From: Rikenella sp.
GTDB lineage: Bacteria > Bacteroidota > Bacteroidia > Bacteroidales > Rikenellaceae
Direction: 5' to 3'
Length of the DNA: 7,106 nucleotides
Assembly (NCBI GenBank): GCA_029054535.1
Contig: JAIDFC010000019.1
Span: 1-7,106, forward strand
In this document: piece by piece, positions 1-4,539 of the stretch
Position numbering within the stretch: the stretch's first letter is position 1
Layout: every line of letters begins with the position of its first letter
Translations under genes and position numbers: made by a program
Notes under the pieces: model-generated
Told to the model about the DNA's origin: nothing
The model's input: the letters and a program-made list of their open reading frames with translations, nothing else
Database searches by the model: none

Positions 1-160
1 ACGTGTAGACGTGCGGATGGTCGCACAACATCAGCCCCCCGCTCGCCCCCGCCGCCGAACCGTCGCCCGCCGGCCGGTTCAACAGATCGTCGAAAAAAAC
101 CTGCTGCCGCTCCCACGCCGTCCCGTAGTCGATCACACCGCAATCCAATACCTCGATCAT
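1..160 (-). CDS. lipB: Lipoyl(octanoyl) transferase LipB, N-terminal part (cut by window edge)
   Basis: Octanoyltransferase moves octanoyl groups from acyl carrier protein to the target lysine of lipoyl domains (E2 subunits, GcvH), the first step of lipoate synthesis in the cytoplasm. Only 53 codons are visible. They begin MIEVLDCGVIDYGTAWERQ, matching the family's N-terminal pattern D-x-G-x-x-x-Y-x-x-A-W-x-x-Q, and end LMLCDHPHVYT, the start of the family's conserved HPxxYTxG loop. The catalytic Cys and Lys lie beyond the left edge. A Gly/Ala/Ser-rich stretch at about residues 29-42 makes the link before LMLC longer than in compact homologues. The ATG at 160-158 overlaps the lipA stop as ATGA, so the two are almost certainly co-transcribed and translationally coupled. 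The start is chosen on that overlap and on alignment of the first residues with the family. Confidence 0.9.
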   Translation of the reverse strand, partial: MIEVLDCGVIDYGTAWERQQVFFDDLLNRPAGDGSAAGASGGLMLCDHPHVYT

Positions 161-1086
161 CCCTTCCGTGTCGTTAAAGTATGCAACGGCCGCCTCATTT
201 TCGGCGCCAGCCGATCCGCCATATACGACGAGCGCACCAACGGTCCGCTTTCGACGTATGTGATCCCCCGCTCCACCGCCGCCGATTTGTAGAACTCGAA
301 AACCTCCGGCCGCACATACTCCGCCACCGGATAATGCCGTGCAGTCGGCTGTAAGTATTGTCCGACGGTCATCCGCCGCACCCCCGCCGCTGCCAAATCG
401 TCCAACGCGCGCAACACCTCGTCGGACCGTTCCCCCAGCCCCACCATCAGAGCGCTTTTGGCCAAAGCAGATTCGCCGCATTCGACTCCGAATGCGGCGA
501 TACGACGCAATACATTCAATGATGTTTCGTAAGAAGCCCGCCGATCGCGAACCACCGGTGTCAACCGAGATACGGTTTCGAGATTATGCCCCACGATATC
601 CGCCCCCGCCGCCAGAACGACCTCCAACAGAGATGAATCCCCCGAAAAATCCGGAATCAGCAGTTCGATCGTAGTCTCCGGGTTGAGTTCCCGCACCGCC
701 CGCACCGTCTCCGCCCAATGCTCCGCCCCGCCGTCCGCCAAGTCGTCGCGATCGACCGACGTGATCACCGCATGCCGCAGCTCCATCAACTTCACGGAGC
801 GAGCGATCTTGAGCGGTTCATTCCCGTCCAGCGGCGCAGGCCGCGACGCAGAAAGCGTCGCGCAAAACCGGCAAGCCCGCGTACAGGTATCGCCCCCGAT
901 CATGAACGTAGCAGTCCCCCGGCTCCAACAAGTCGAGATGTTGGGGCAACGGCCGCTCGCGCAGATCGTATGCAAATCGTGCCGCCGCACAATATCGGCG
1001 ACTTCGGCATAACGCGGATCGTTATGAAGTCTTACTTTAAGCCATTCCGGTTTGTGCGTGCCGACTTTCTCATGGTTCGAGGGCAT
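157..1086 (-). CDS. lipA: Lipoyl synthase LipA (radical SAM)
   Basis: Lipoyl synthase inserts sulfur at C6 and C8 of a protein-bound octanoyl chain. It uses one 4Fe-4S cluster to cleave S-adenosylmethionine and sacrifices a second cluster as sulfur donor. Starting at ATG 1086-1084 the protein has 309 residues, normal for the family. The auxiliary-cluster motif CX4CX5C (C42, C47, C53, in CASGRCPNISTC) comes first. The radical SAM motif CX3CX2C (C68, C72, C75, in CTRACRFC) follows. The RSSY motif that ligates the auxiliary cluster is at about residues 285-288. All three hallmarks are intact. The frame is open seven codons further upstream to a TTG at 1107, but the ATG is preferred: it suits the expected N-terminus and lies about 28 bases from a promoter-like -7 element. 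The gene is first in a lipA-lipB operon; the stop overlaps the lipB start. Confidence 0.96.
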   Translation of the reverse strand: MPSNHEKVGTHKPEWLKVRLHNDPRYAEVADIVRRHDLHTICASGRCPNISTCWSRGTATFMIGGDTCTRACRFCATLSASRPAPLDGNEPLKIARSVKLMELRHAVITSVDRDDLADGGAEHWAETVRAVRELNPETTIELLIPDFSGDSSLLEVVLAAGADIVGHNLETVSRLTPVVRDRRASYETSLNVLRRIAAFGVECGESALAKSALMVGLGERSDEVLRALDDLAAAGVRRMTVGQYLQPTARHYPVAEYVRPEVFEFYKSAAVERGITYVESGPLVRSSYMADRLAPKMRRPLHTLTTRKG

Positions 1087-1113
1087 TATCGGTTTTTCGT
1101 TTTTCAATAGCTA

Positions 1114-1121
1114 CAAAGTAA
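1114..1121 (-). promoter_or_regulatory. Probable lipA -7 promoter element
   Basis: On the minus strand this reads TTACTTTG, close to the Bacteroidetes consensus TAnnTTTG (one base shorter between TA and TTTG). It lies inside a 13-base sequence, ATTTCGTTACTTT (1115-1127, minus), repeated exactly at 6124-6136 (plus) ahead of ruvX. Its position implies a 5' leader of roughly 20 bases before the ATG at 1086. I see no clear -33 TTTG box. Confidence 0.5.
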
Positions 1122-1317
1122 CGAAATTTCCCGCACATTTCCGAACTTGTTTTGCCACGAATTCGGGTACGAACGGCGTGATTTTCGCCGGACGGCTCGG
1201 ACGGAGCGGCTTTTCTAGCGATTCTCTCTTGCGACGGAGCGGGCGGAGGATTTTCTTCGGTATTTTTTGGGAGATTTTCTCTTCCGGCAAGCCTCTTACT
1301 CACCGCGAGTATGCGGC

Positions 1318-1506
1318 CCGGCTCCGGGCTTCCGCGACAGCGGTTCCGGTACGTTGTATGTTGTCGGCAACAGCGGATACAGCTGGGCCTCTTCCGTTAC
1401 GACGGGTACTTACGCCTACTACTTAGGCTTTCACCACGGCGGGATCTACCCGAATAACAGCCACTACCGTGCGTTCGGTTTTCAGTTGCGTTGCCTCCAG
1501 GAATAG
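1318..1506 (+). pseudogene. Orphan C-terminal fragment of a FISUMP-like (C-type-lectin-fold) surface protein
   Basis: About 62 codons ending at TAG 1504-1506 read as the C-terminal end of a FISUMP/Fib_succ_major-type domain: GFRDSGSGTLYVVGNSGYSW at residues 5-24, then an Asn/Tyr/His-rich stretch, a GF, and the terminal RCLQE. This matches the remembered family pattern GYRxxxSGxLxxVGxxGYYWSS...GFSVRC. Normally this is the last part of a much longer secreted protein. Here the frame opens only at a TTG (1267), and the residues before about 1318 do not resemble the family. There is no signal peptide or N-terminal domain, so it is a truncated remnant or silent cassette. The 230 bases upstream to lipA show no gene, only a 10-base direct repeat GACGGAGCGG at 1200 and 1233. 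Codons at the usually variable positions are nearly all NNC (see findings). A short stem-loop follows the stop. The family call is from memory of the pattern. Confidence 0.6.
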
Positions 1507-1512
1507 GGAGAG

Positions 1513-1529
1513 CACCCACAGGGTGTTTT
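1513..1529 (+). terminator. Terminator-like hairpin after the FISUMP-like fragment (repeat module C, copy 3)
   Basis: CACCC-ACA-GGGTG (1513-1525) forms a 5-bp stem with a 3-base loop and is followed by TTTT, six bases after the stop of the orphan fragment. Stem and T-run are short, so termination would be weak. The same plan (5-bp stem, 3-base loop, T4 on one side) recurs at 2253-2269 and 2406-2422 in the opposite orientation. It may therefore be a repeat module rather than a dedicated terminator. Confidence 0.4.
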
Positions 1530-1595
1530 ACTGGCCTGCCGGTTGTACCACAGCCCCGACAACAGCCTGCCGATTGCCTATCGGATGAGCAAACC

Positions 1596-1610
1596 GCGAT
1601 CGTAGATCGC
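1596..1610. repeat. Small hairpin, probable diverged module D
   Basis: GCGATC-GTA-GATCGC is a perfect 6-bp stem with a 3-base loop. Its plan matches the 7-bp, 3-base-loop D hairpins at 2108, 2437, 2629 and 4398. It is preceded on the minus strand by a GC-rich CTGCGGGCCGAG stretch, comparable to the GC-rich lead of the other copies. The match is structural and short, so membership is tentative. Confidence 0.4.
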
Positions 1611-1625
1611 TCGGCCCGCAGCCCT

Positions 1626-1685
1626 CCCCCGGCGAAGGGCCGAAAGTTCGCTACGCTCATTCGGCCGCTCCGCGAGCTGCGGCCC
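1626..1685. repeat. Repeat module E, copy 1, with inverted GGGCCG/CGGCCC ends
   Basis: This segment of about 60 bases pairs with a second copy at 1881-1940, offset by 255 bases. Both begin CCCCCGGCG(A/G)AGGGCCG, share CG(G/A)CCGCTCCGC in the middle, and end CGGCCC. In each copy GGGCCG (1637-1642) and CGGCCC (1680-1685) are inverted, so the module can fold. An alternative local stem is GGCCGC (1663-1668) with GCGGCC (1679-1684), followed by CTTTT, which looks like a weak plus-strand terminator. The middle of the two copies is poorly conserved. Confidence 0.5.
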
Positions 1686-1880
1686 TTTTAACTCCGAAAA
1701 ACGACACCTTGCAACAAATCGCGCCTGCAAGGCGCGCGGGACGGCCGCCGCCCAACGGCCGGGCCCGCAACTCAACGGGGCTCGTTGCTTCCCTTGCTCG
1801 CGGCAATCCGAAACCTCGGGAAAATCCACCTCTGCCGTCGCACACCTTCTCCAAGATCTCCCCATGACGGGCCGAAGCCA

Positions 1881-1940
1881 CCCCCGGCGGAGGGCCGCTT
1901 TCCTCGCAAACTCGGGCGACCGCTCCGCTGGCTCCGGCCC
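1881..1940. repeat. Repeat module E, copy 2
   Basis: This is the second copy of the 60-base module at 1626-1685. The first 17 bases differ at one position, CGACCGCTCCGC (1917-1928) differs from its partner at one position, and the terminal CGGCCC (1935-1940) is kept, inverted relative to GGGCCG at 1892-1897. It lies directly before the AAAACAATCTTTG motif (1953-1965) that leads into palindrome A, which ties module E to the main array. Confidence 0.5.
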
Positions 1941-1968
1941 GAAAGTAGTTGCAAAACAATCTTTGCAC

Positions 1969-2048
1969 GTCGCCCGCCTAAGAAGGAATTTCATCTCGAT
2001 TTTGCTCACGCAAAACGAGCGAAATTCCTTCTTAGGCGGGCGGGCGAC
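1969..2048. repeat. Large imperfect palindrome A
   Basis: The left arm (1973-2005) and right arm (2010-2040) pair over about 30 positions around a TCAC loop (2006-2009). CGCCTAAGAAGGAATTTC on the left is matched exactly by its complement on the right. The apical stem is GATTTTGC with GCAAAAC, and the arms are interrupted by a small asymmetric internal loop. Outer arms GTCGCCCGC (1969-1977) and GCGGGCGAC (2040-2048) extend the symmetry with four extra bases on the right. Such an arm could form a cruciform in DNA or a long hairpin in RNA. It is preceded by AAAACAATCTTTG, as palindrome B is. Confidence 0.85.
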
Positions 2049-2107
2049 GGGAAACCGTGTTCGACTGCCCTCAAGCCGGGCGGGCTCCGCGTGCCCGCGG
2101 TGGGCTT

Positions 2108-2124
2108 GCAAAACTGCGTTTTGC
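2108..2124. repeat. Hairpin D, copy 1
   Basis: GCAAAAC-TGC-GTTTTGC is a perfect 7-bp stem with a 3-base loop. It follows the 19-base CCGCGTGCCCGCGGTGGGC (2087-2105), which recurs exactly before copy 3, and precedes TTGAACGTTCT and AAAACAATCTTTG. Stem bases differ from copies 2-4 with pairing retained. Confidence 0.75.
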
Positions 2125-2152
2125 TTGAACGTTCTAAAAACAATCTTTGTCC

Positions 2153-2222
2153 GCGCGCCTGCGAAATTCATCCGTTTCAATTCACATTGAAACGGCGTAT
2201 TTCGCTACTTAGGCCTGCGCGC
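2153..2222. repeat. Large imperfect palindrome B, copy 1
   Basis: The left arm GCGAAATTCATCCGTTTCAA (2161-2180) pairs with the right arm ending GTATTTCGC (2197-2205) around a TCAC loop (2182-2185). The apical stem GTTTCAAT/ATTGAAAC is perfect. Outer GCGCGC blocks (2153-2158 and 2217-2222) close the structure. A conserved internal mismatch (TTCATC opposite CGTA) matches the one in palindrome A, and the right arm carries CTTAGGC as A does. A and B therefore look like one family with exchanged apical stems. Confidence 0.85.
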
Positions 2223-2252
2223 GGGGCCGACTAAGGCCGAGAGAACCCAAGC

Positions 2253-2269
2253 AAAACACCCAACGGGTG
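2253..2269 (-). repeat. Hairpin C, copy 1 (stem plus T4 on the minus strand)
   Basis: On the plus strand AAAA is followed by CACCC-AAC-GGGTG; on the minus strand this is a 5-bp stem-loop followed by TTTT. The surrounding GAACCCAAGCAAAA context is similar to copy 2 at 2406. It resembles a minimal intrinsic terminator for leftward transcription, for example read-through from glyS. The stem is short, and repetition suggests a module of the array. Confidence 0.5.
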
Positions 2270-2270
2270 C

Positions 2271-2345
2271 GTCGCCCGCGGGATTTTCATCTCGATTTTG
2301 CTCTCGCAAAACGAGTGAAATTCCCCTTTTAGGCGGGCGGGCGAC
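2271..2345. repeat. Palindrome A, copy 2 (partly eroded left arm)
   Basis: This copy shares the exact 19-base TTTCATCTCGATTTTGCTC (2285-2303) with copy 1 and the right-arm sequence through GAAATTCC and AGGCGGGCGGGCGACGGG. The apical stem CTCGATTTTGC/GCAAAACGAG closes on a TCTC loop (2302-2305). The outer arms GTCGCCCGC (2271-2279) and GCGGGCGAC (2337-2345) are kept, but the CTAAGAAGG segment of the left arm is missing. Confidence 0.75.
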
Positions 2346-2405
2346 GGGACCACCGTGTTCGACTGCCCTGCGCGGGCGGCTTAATAAGGCGAAGAAAACC
2401 GAAGC

Positions 2406-2422
2406 AAAAGACGCTGTGCGTC
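2406..2422 (-). repeat. Hairpin C, copy 2 (stem plus T4 on the minus strand)
   Basis: Plus-strand AAAA is followed by GACGC-TGT-GCGTC. The minus strand reads a perfect 5-bp stem with loop ACA, then TTTTGCTTCGGTTTTC, comparable to TTTTGCTTGGGTTCTC next to copy 1. The stem sequence differs from the CACCC/GGGTG copies while the pairing is complete. Confidence 0.55.
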
Positions 2423-2436
2423 CCCCGGCGGGACGG

Positions 2437-2453
2437 GCGATACTGCGTATCGC
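2437..2453. repeat. Hairpin D, copy 2
   Basis: GCGATAC-TGC-GTATCGC is a perfect 7-bp stem with the same TGC loop as copy 1. It is followed by TTGACCGTTCT, as copy 1 is followed by TTGAACGTTCT. The preceding GC-rich lead is shortened compared with copies 1 and 3. Confidence 0.75.
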
Positions 2454-2483
2454 TTGACCGTTCTCTAAAAACAGTTTCTGACC

Positions 2484-2555
2484 GCGCGCCTGCGAAATTC
2501 ATCCGTTTCAACTACCCGTTGAAACGGAGTATTTCGCTACTTAGGCGCGGCGCGC
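2484..2555. repeat. Large imperfect palindrome B, copy 2
   Basis: Thirty bases (2482-2511) are identical to 2151-2180, and GTATTTCGCTACTTAGGC (2529-2546) is identical to 2197-2214. The apical stem is CCGTTTCAAC/GTTGAAACGG (2503-2512 and 2518-2527) around TACCC. The innermost A-T pair of copy 1 has become C-G here with pairing kept. Outer GCGCGC blocks lie at 2484-2489 and 2550-2555. Confidence 0.85.
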
Positions 2556-2628
2556 GGGGGCTTCTCGCCAAGAAACCATATCTGACTGGCCTCGGGCCGG
2601 CCGGGCCCCGCGTGCCCGCGGTGGGCGG

Positions 2629-2645
2629 GCGAAACTTCGTTTCGC
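2629..2645. repeat. Hairpin D, copy 3
   Basis: GCGAAAC-TTC-GTTTCGC is a perfect 7-bp stem preceded by the exact 19-base lead (2608-2626) also found before copy 1, then followed by TTGGGCC and a GCCTTCCGGAAGC inverted repeat. This is the last recognisable module before the 3' flank of glyS. Being downstream of glyS on the minus strand, it could lie in the glyS transcript, but no T-run marks it as a terminator. Confidence 0.7.
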
Positions 2646-2769
2646 TTGGGCCTTCCGGAAGCAACAAAACAAAGCCCATCAAAAAATGGCAGCGCGTCGC
2701 TATAACGTTCACAAAAAGAACAGCGCCCAAACGTAGCCAATAGCCACCCCCCCAAAAAACGAGCCGAGA

Positions 2770-4314
2770 CTACTTGGCAAGTTTATCGAAGAGCGGGCGG
2801 AGGCTGACCAAGTTATGGACGATCGTCGGCAGATCCTTGATCGCGACCCGTTCCTGCTGCATCGAATCCCGGTGTCGGATCGTAACTGTTCCGTCTTCGG
2901 TAGACTGGTGGTCGACCGTGATGCAGAGCGGCGTCCCGATCGCATCTTGCCTGCGATAGCGTTTCCCTATCGAGTCTTTTTCGTCGTACTGCACATAGTG
3001 GTCGAACTTGAGGTCGTCAACGATCTTACGCGCCACCTCCGGCAGTCCGTCCTTTTTGACCAGCGGCAGCACCGCCGCCTTGACCGGCGCGAGAGCGGCC
3101 GGGAATCGCATCACGATCCGTTCCTCGCCGTTTTCGAGTTTCTCTTCGGTGTAGGCCGCCGAGAAAACCTGCAGGAACATCCGGTCCACCCCGATCGAAG
3201 TCTCCACCACGTAAGGCGTATAGCTTTCACCGCTCTCCGTGTCGAAGTACTGGATCTTTTTGCCCGAGAACTTGGCGTGTTGCGAGAGGTCGAAATCGGT
3301 CCGCGAGTGAATCCCCTCGACCTCCTTGAATCCGAACGGGAATTCGTATTCCACGTCCGTCGCCGCATTGGCGTAGTGGGCCAGTTTCTCATGGTCGTGG
3401 AAGCGGTAGTGGTCGTCGCCGAACCCGAGGGCGCGGTGCCAGCTCATCCGGAACTGGCGCCAGTGTTCGAACCACTGCATTTCGGTCCCCGGTTTGACGA
3501 AGAACTGCATCTCCATCTGTTCGAACTCGCGCATCCGGAAGATAAACTGCCGAGCGACGATCTCGTTCCGGAACGCTTTCCCGATCTGTGCGATCCCGAA
3601 CGGGATCTTCATCCGCCCGGTTTTCTGCACGTTCAGGAAATTGACGAAAATCCCCTGTGCCGTCTCCGGCCGCAGGTAGACGACGCTCGCCCCGTCTGCC
3701 GTCGAACCCATCTGGGTGCTGAACATCAGATTGAACTGCCGCACGTCGGTCCAGTTGCGGGTCCCGCTGATCGGGCAGACGATTTCCAACTCTTCGATCA
3801 ATGCCTTGACACCGGCCAAATCATTGGCATTCAACACCTCGGCCATCTTCTCATGCGCCGCGTCGCGCCGAGCCTTGATCTCGAGTACCCGCGCGTTGGT
3901 GCTCACGAACTGTTCCCGGTCGAAAGCCTCGCCGAACCGTTTCGCCGCCTTGGCTACCTCTTTTTCGATCTTCTCGTCCTGTTTGGCGATCCAGTCCTCA
4001 ATCAACACGTCGGCCCGATAGCGTTTTTTGCTGTCCTTATTGTCGATCAACGGGTCGTTGAAAGCCCCCACGTGCCCCGAAGCCTCCCAAGTCTTCGGGT
4101 GCATGAAAATCGCGGCGTCGATCCCCACGATATTGTCGTGCAGTTTGGTCATCGCGTCCCACCAATACCGTTTGATATTGTTCTTCAACTCGACCCCTAA
4201 CTGCCCGTAGTCGTAAACGGCCGACAAACCGTCGTATATCTCGCTCGACGGGAAAATAAACCCGTACTCTTTGCTATGCGCGATCAGTTTCTTGAAAAGT
4301 TCTTCTTGTGTCAT
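2770..4314 (-). CDS. glyS: Glycine--tRNA ligase, single-chain dimeric type
   Basis: This class II aminoacyl-tRNA synthetase charges tRNA-Gly with glycine in the cytoplasm. The protein has 514 residues, typical for the alpha2 form found in Bacteroidetes, archaea and eukaryotes. The N-terminal region FPSSEIYDGLSAVYDYGQLG lies at 21-40. YLRPETAQGIFVNF is at 213-226. Motif 2 begins FRNEI at 249 and continues to REFEQMEMQFF ending at 272. Motif 3 ETSIGVDRMF is at 371-380, and the anticodon-binding domain occupies about 405-514. All are intact. The frame extends upstream to 4446, but the ATG at 4314-4312 is chosen: the protein then begins MTQEELFKKLIAHSKEYGF, as in the family, and a TAnnTTTG promoter lies about 23 bases upstream. 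The gene is probably monocistronic, with the sulfatase upstream on the same strand across a 225-base gap holding a repeat copy. I see no convincing terminator. Confidence 0.97.
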   Translation of the reverse strand: MTQEELFKKLIAHSKEYGFIFPSSEIYDGLSAVYDYGQLGVELKNNIKRYWWDAMTKLHDNIVGIDAAIFMHPKTWEASGHVGAFNDPLIDNKDSKKRYRADVLIEDWIAKQDEKIEKEVAKAAKRFGEAFDREQFVSTNARVLEIKARRDAAHEKMAEVLNANDLAGVKALIEELEIVCPISGTRNWTDVRQFNLMFSTQMGSTADGASVVYLRPETAQGIFVNFLNVQKTGRMKIPFGIAQIGKAFRNEIVARQFIFRMREFEQMEMQFFVKPGTEMQWFEHWRQFRMSWHRALGFGDDHYRFHDHEKLAHYANAATDVEYEFPFGFKEVEGIHSRTDFDLSQHAKFSGKKIQYFDTESGESYTPYVVETSIGVDRMFLQVFSAAYTEEKLENGEERIVMRFPAALAPVKAAVLPLVKKDGLPEVARKIVDDLKFDHYVQYDEKDSIGKRYRRQDAIGTPLCITVDHQSTEDGTVTIRHRDSMQQERVAIKDLPTIVHNLVSLRPLFDKLAK

Positions 4315-4336
4315 CGTCTGCTTGTTTTTCGACCGA

Positions 4337-4344
4337 CAAAGGTA
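4337..4344 (-). promoter_or_regulatory. glyS -7 promoter element
   Basis: The minus strand reads TACCTTTG, an exact match to the bacteroidete -7 consensus TAnnTTTG, ending 23 bases before the glyS ATG. The upstream stretch is A+T-rich (ATAAACAAATATCAT), in contrast to the surrounding GC-rich DNA. No clear TTTG -33 box is visible. It rules out the longer glyS start at 4446, which would lie upstream of the promoter. Confidence 0.65.
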
Positions 4345-4390
4345 ATGATATTTGTTTATTCTTCGGTAACGGGAGGGTACTGTGCCGAAA

Positions 4391-4500
4391 AGACATAGCG
4401 ATACGCAGTATCGCCCGCCCGCCGCGGGCACGGTGCCGCTGGGCACTCCAGCCGGGCTGTGTCTACCCTAATCCCGACTCGTCGCCCGCGAGATTGTTCA
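4391..4500. repeat. Dispersed repeat copy between sulfatase and glyS (hairpin D copy 4 plus half of palindrome A)
   Basis: On the minus strand this intergenic piece repeats the array order seen at 2040-2124. It has the edge of palindrome A (GCGGGCGAC, near 4481-4490), a GC-rich linker, the lead CCGTGCCCGCGGCGGGC (4433-4417), and hairpin D GCGATAC-TGC-GTATCGC (4414-4398). On the plus strand 4480-4500 (CGTCGCCCGCGAGATTGTTC) resembles 2270-2288. The copy sits 55-160 bases upstream of the glyS promoter element and just after the sulfatase stop, so the family is interspersed, not confined to one array. The rest of 4315-4539 holds only the glyS promoter region. Confidence 0.65.
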
Positions 4501-4539
4501 TTGCAAGCAAATCGCTGACAGCACGGAAAAGTAGACAAA

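Larger units (their letters stand above)
1507..2769. repeat. Gene-free mosaic of interspersed palindromic repeats
   Basis: This 1.26-kb stretch between the FISUMP-like fragment and glyS contains no frame with a recognisable protein. It consists of recurring modules. Two are large imperfect palindromes (A at 1969 and 2271; B at 2153 and 2484). Others are short 3-base-loop hairpins (D at 1596, 2108, 2437 and 2629; C at 1513, 2257 and 2410) and a 60-base module E (1626 and 1881). Reading left to right the core order is E, A, D, B, C, A', C, D, B', D. Exact repeats include 30 bases (2151-2180 = 2482-2511), 19 bases (1989-2007 = 2285-2303), 19 bases (2087-2105 = 2608-2626) and 13 bases (1953-1965 = 2137-2149). 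The A-to-A' period is 296 bases. No transposase, target-site duplication or RNA gene was recognised. It resembles a BIME/REP-like or MITE-like cluster, but the family is not one I can name. Confidence 0.75.

Noticed and set aside
1087..1107. A TTG start for lipA seven codons upstream
   Set aside because: The ATG at 1086 fits the family length and a leader of about 20 bases from the -7 element; TTG starts are less common.
1578..2180. A 200-codon minus-strand open frame starting MKRMNFAGAR, and a second at 2329-2511 with the same opening
   Set aside because: Both start inside palindrome B, which is why the first residues are identical. They run through hairpins, are rich in Arg, Ala and Gly, and match no family I recognise. 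They are frames opened by GC-rich repeats.
1785..2234. Plus-strand open frames of 108-149 codons across the palindrome array
   Set aside because: They cross palindrome arms and hairpins, have no protein-like pattern, and overlap equally long frames on the other strand.
1969..2555. A CRISPR array
   Set aside because: The repeats are long, diverged palindromes of several types, with no constant-length repeat and spacer units and no cas genes.
1318..2769. A complete diversity-generating retroelement
   Set aside because: No reverse transcriptase, Avd or template repeat can be found in any frame; only a target-like fragment is present.
1507..2769. A tRNA, rRNA or other known RNA gene hidden in the gene-free stretch
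   Set aside because: No tRNA cloverleaf with the GTTC-containing T arm and matching acceptor stem, and no rRNA sequence, was recognised; the stems form simple hairpins.
2815..4200. A 461-codon plus-strand frame opposite glyS
   Set aside because: It is antisense to a fully supported glycyl-tRNA synthetase and is rich in Arg, Val, Asp and Leu, typical of antisense frames in GC-rich genes.
4315..4446. An N-terminal extension of glyS by 44 codons
   Set aside because: It would start upstream of the TACCTTTG promoter element and cross the repeat hairpin; the shorter protein has the family N-terminus.
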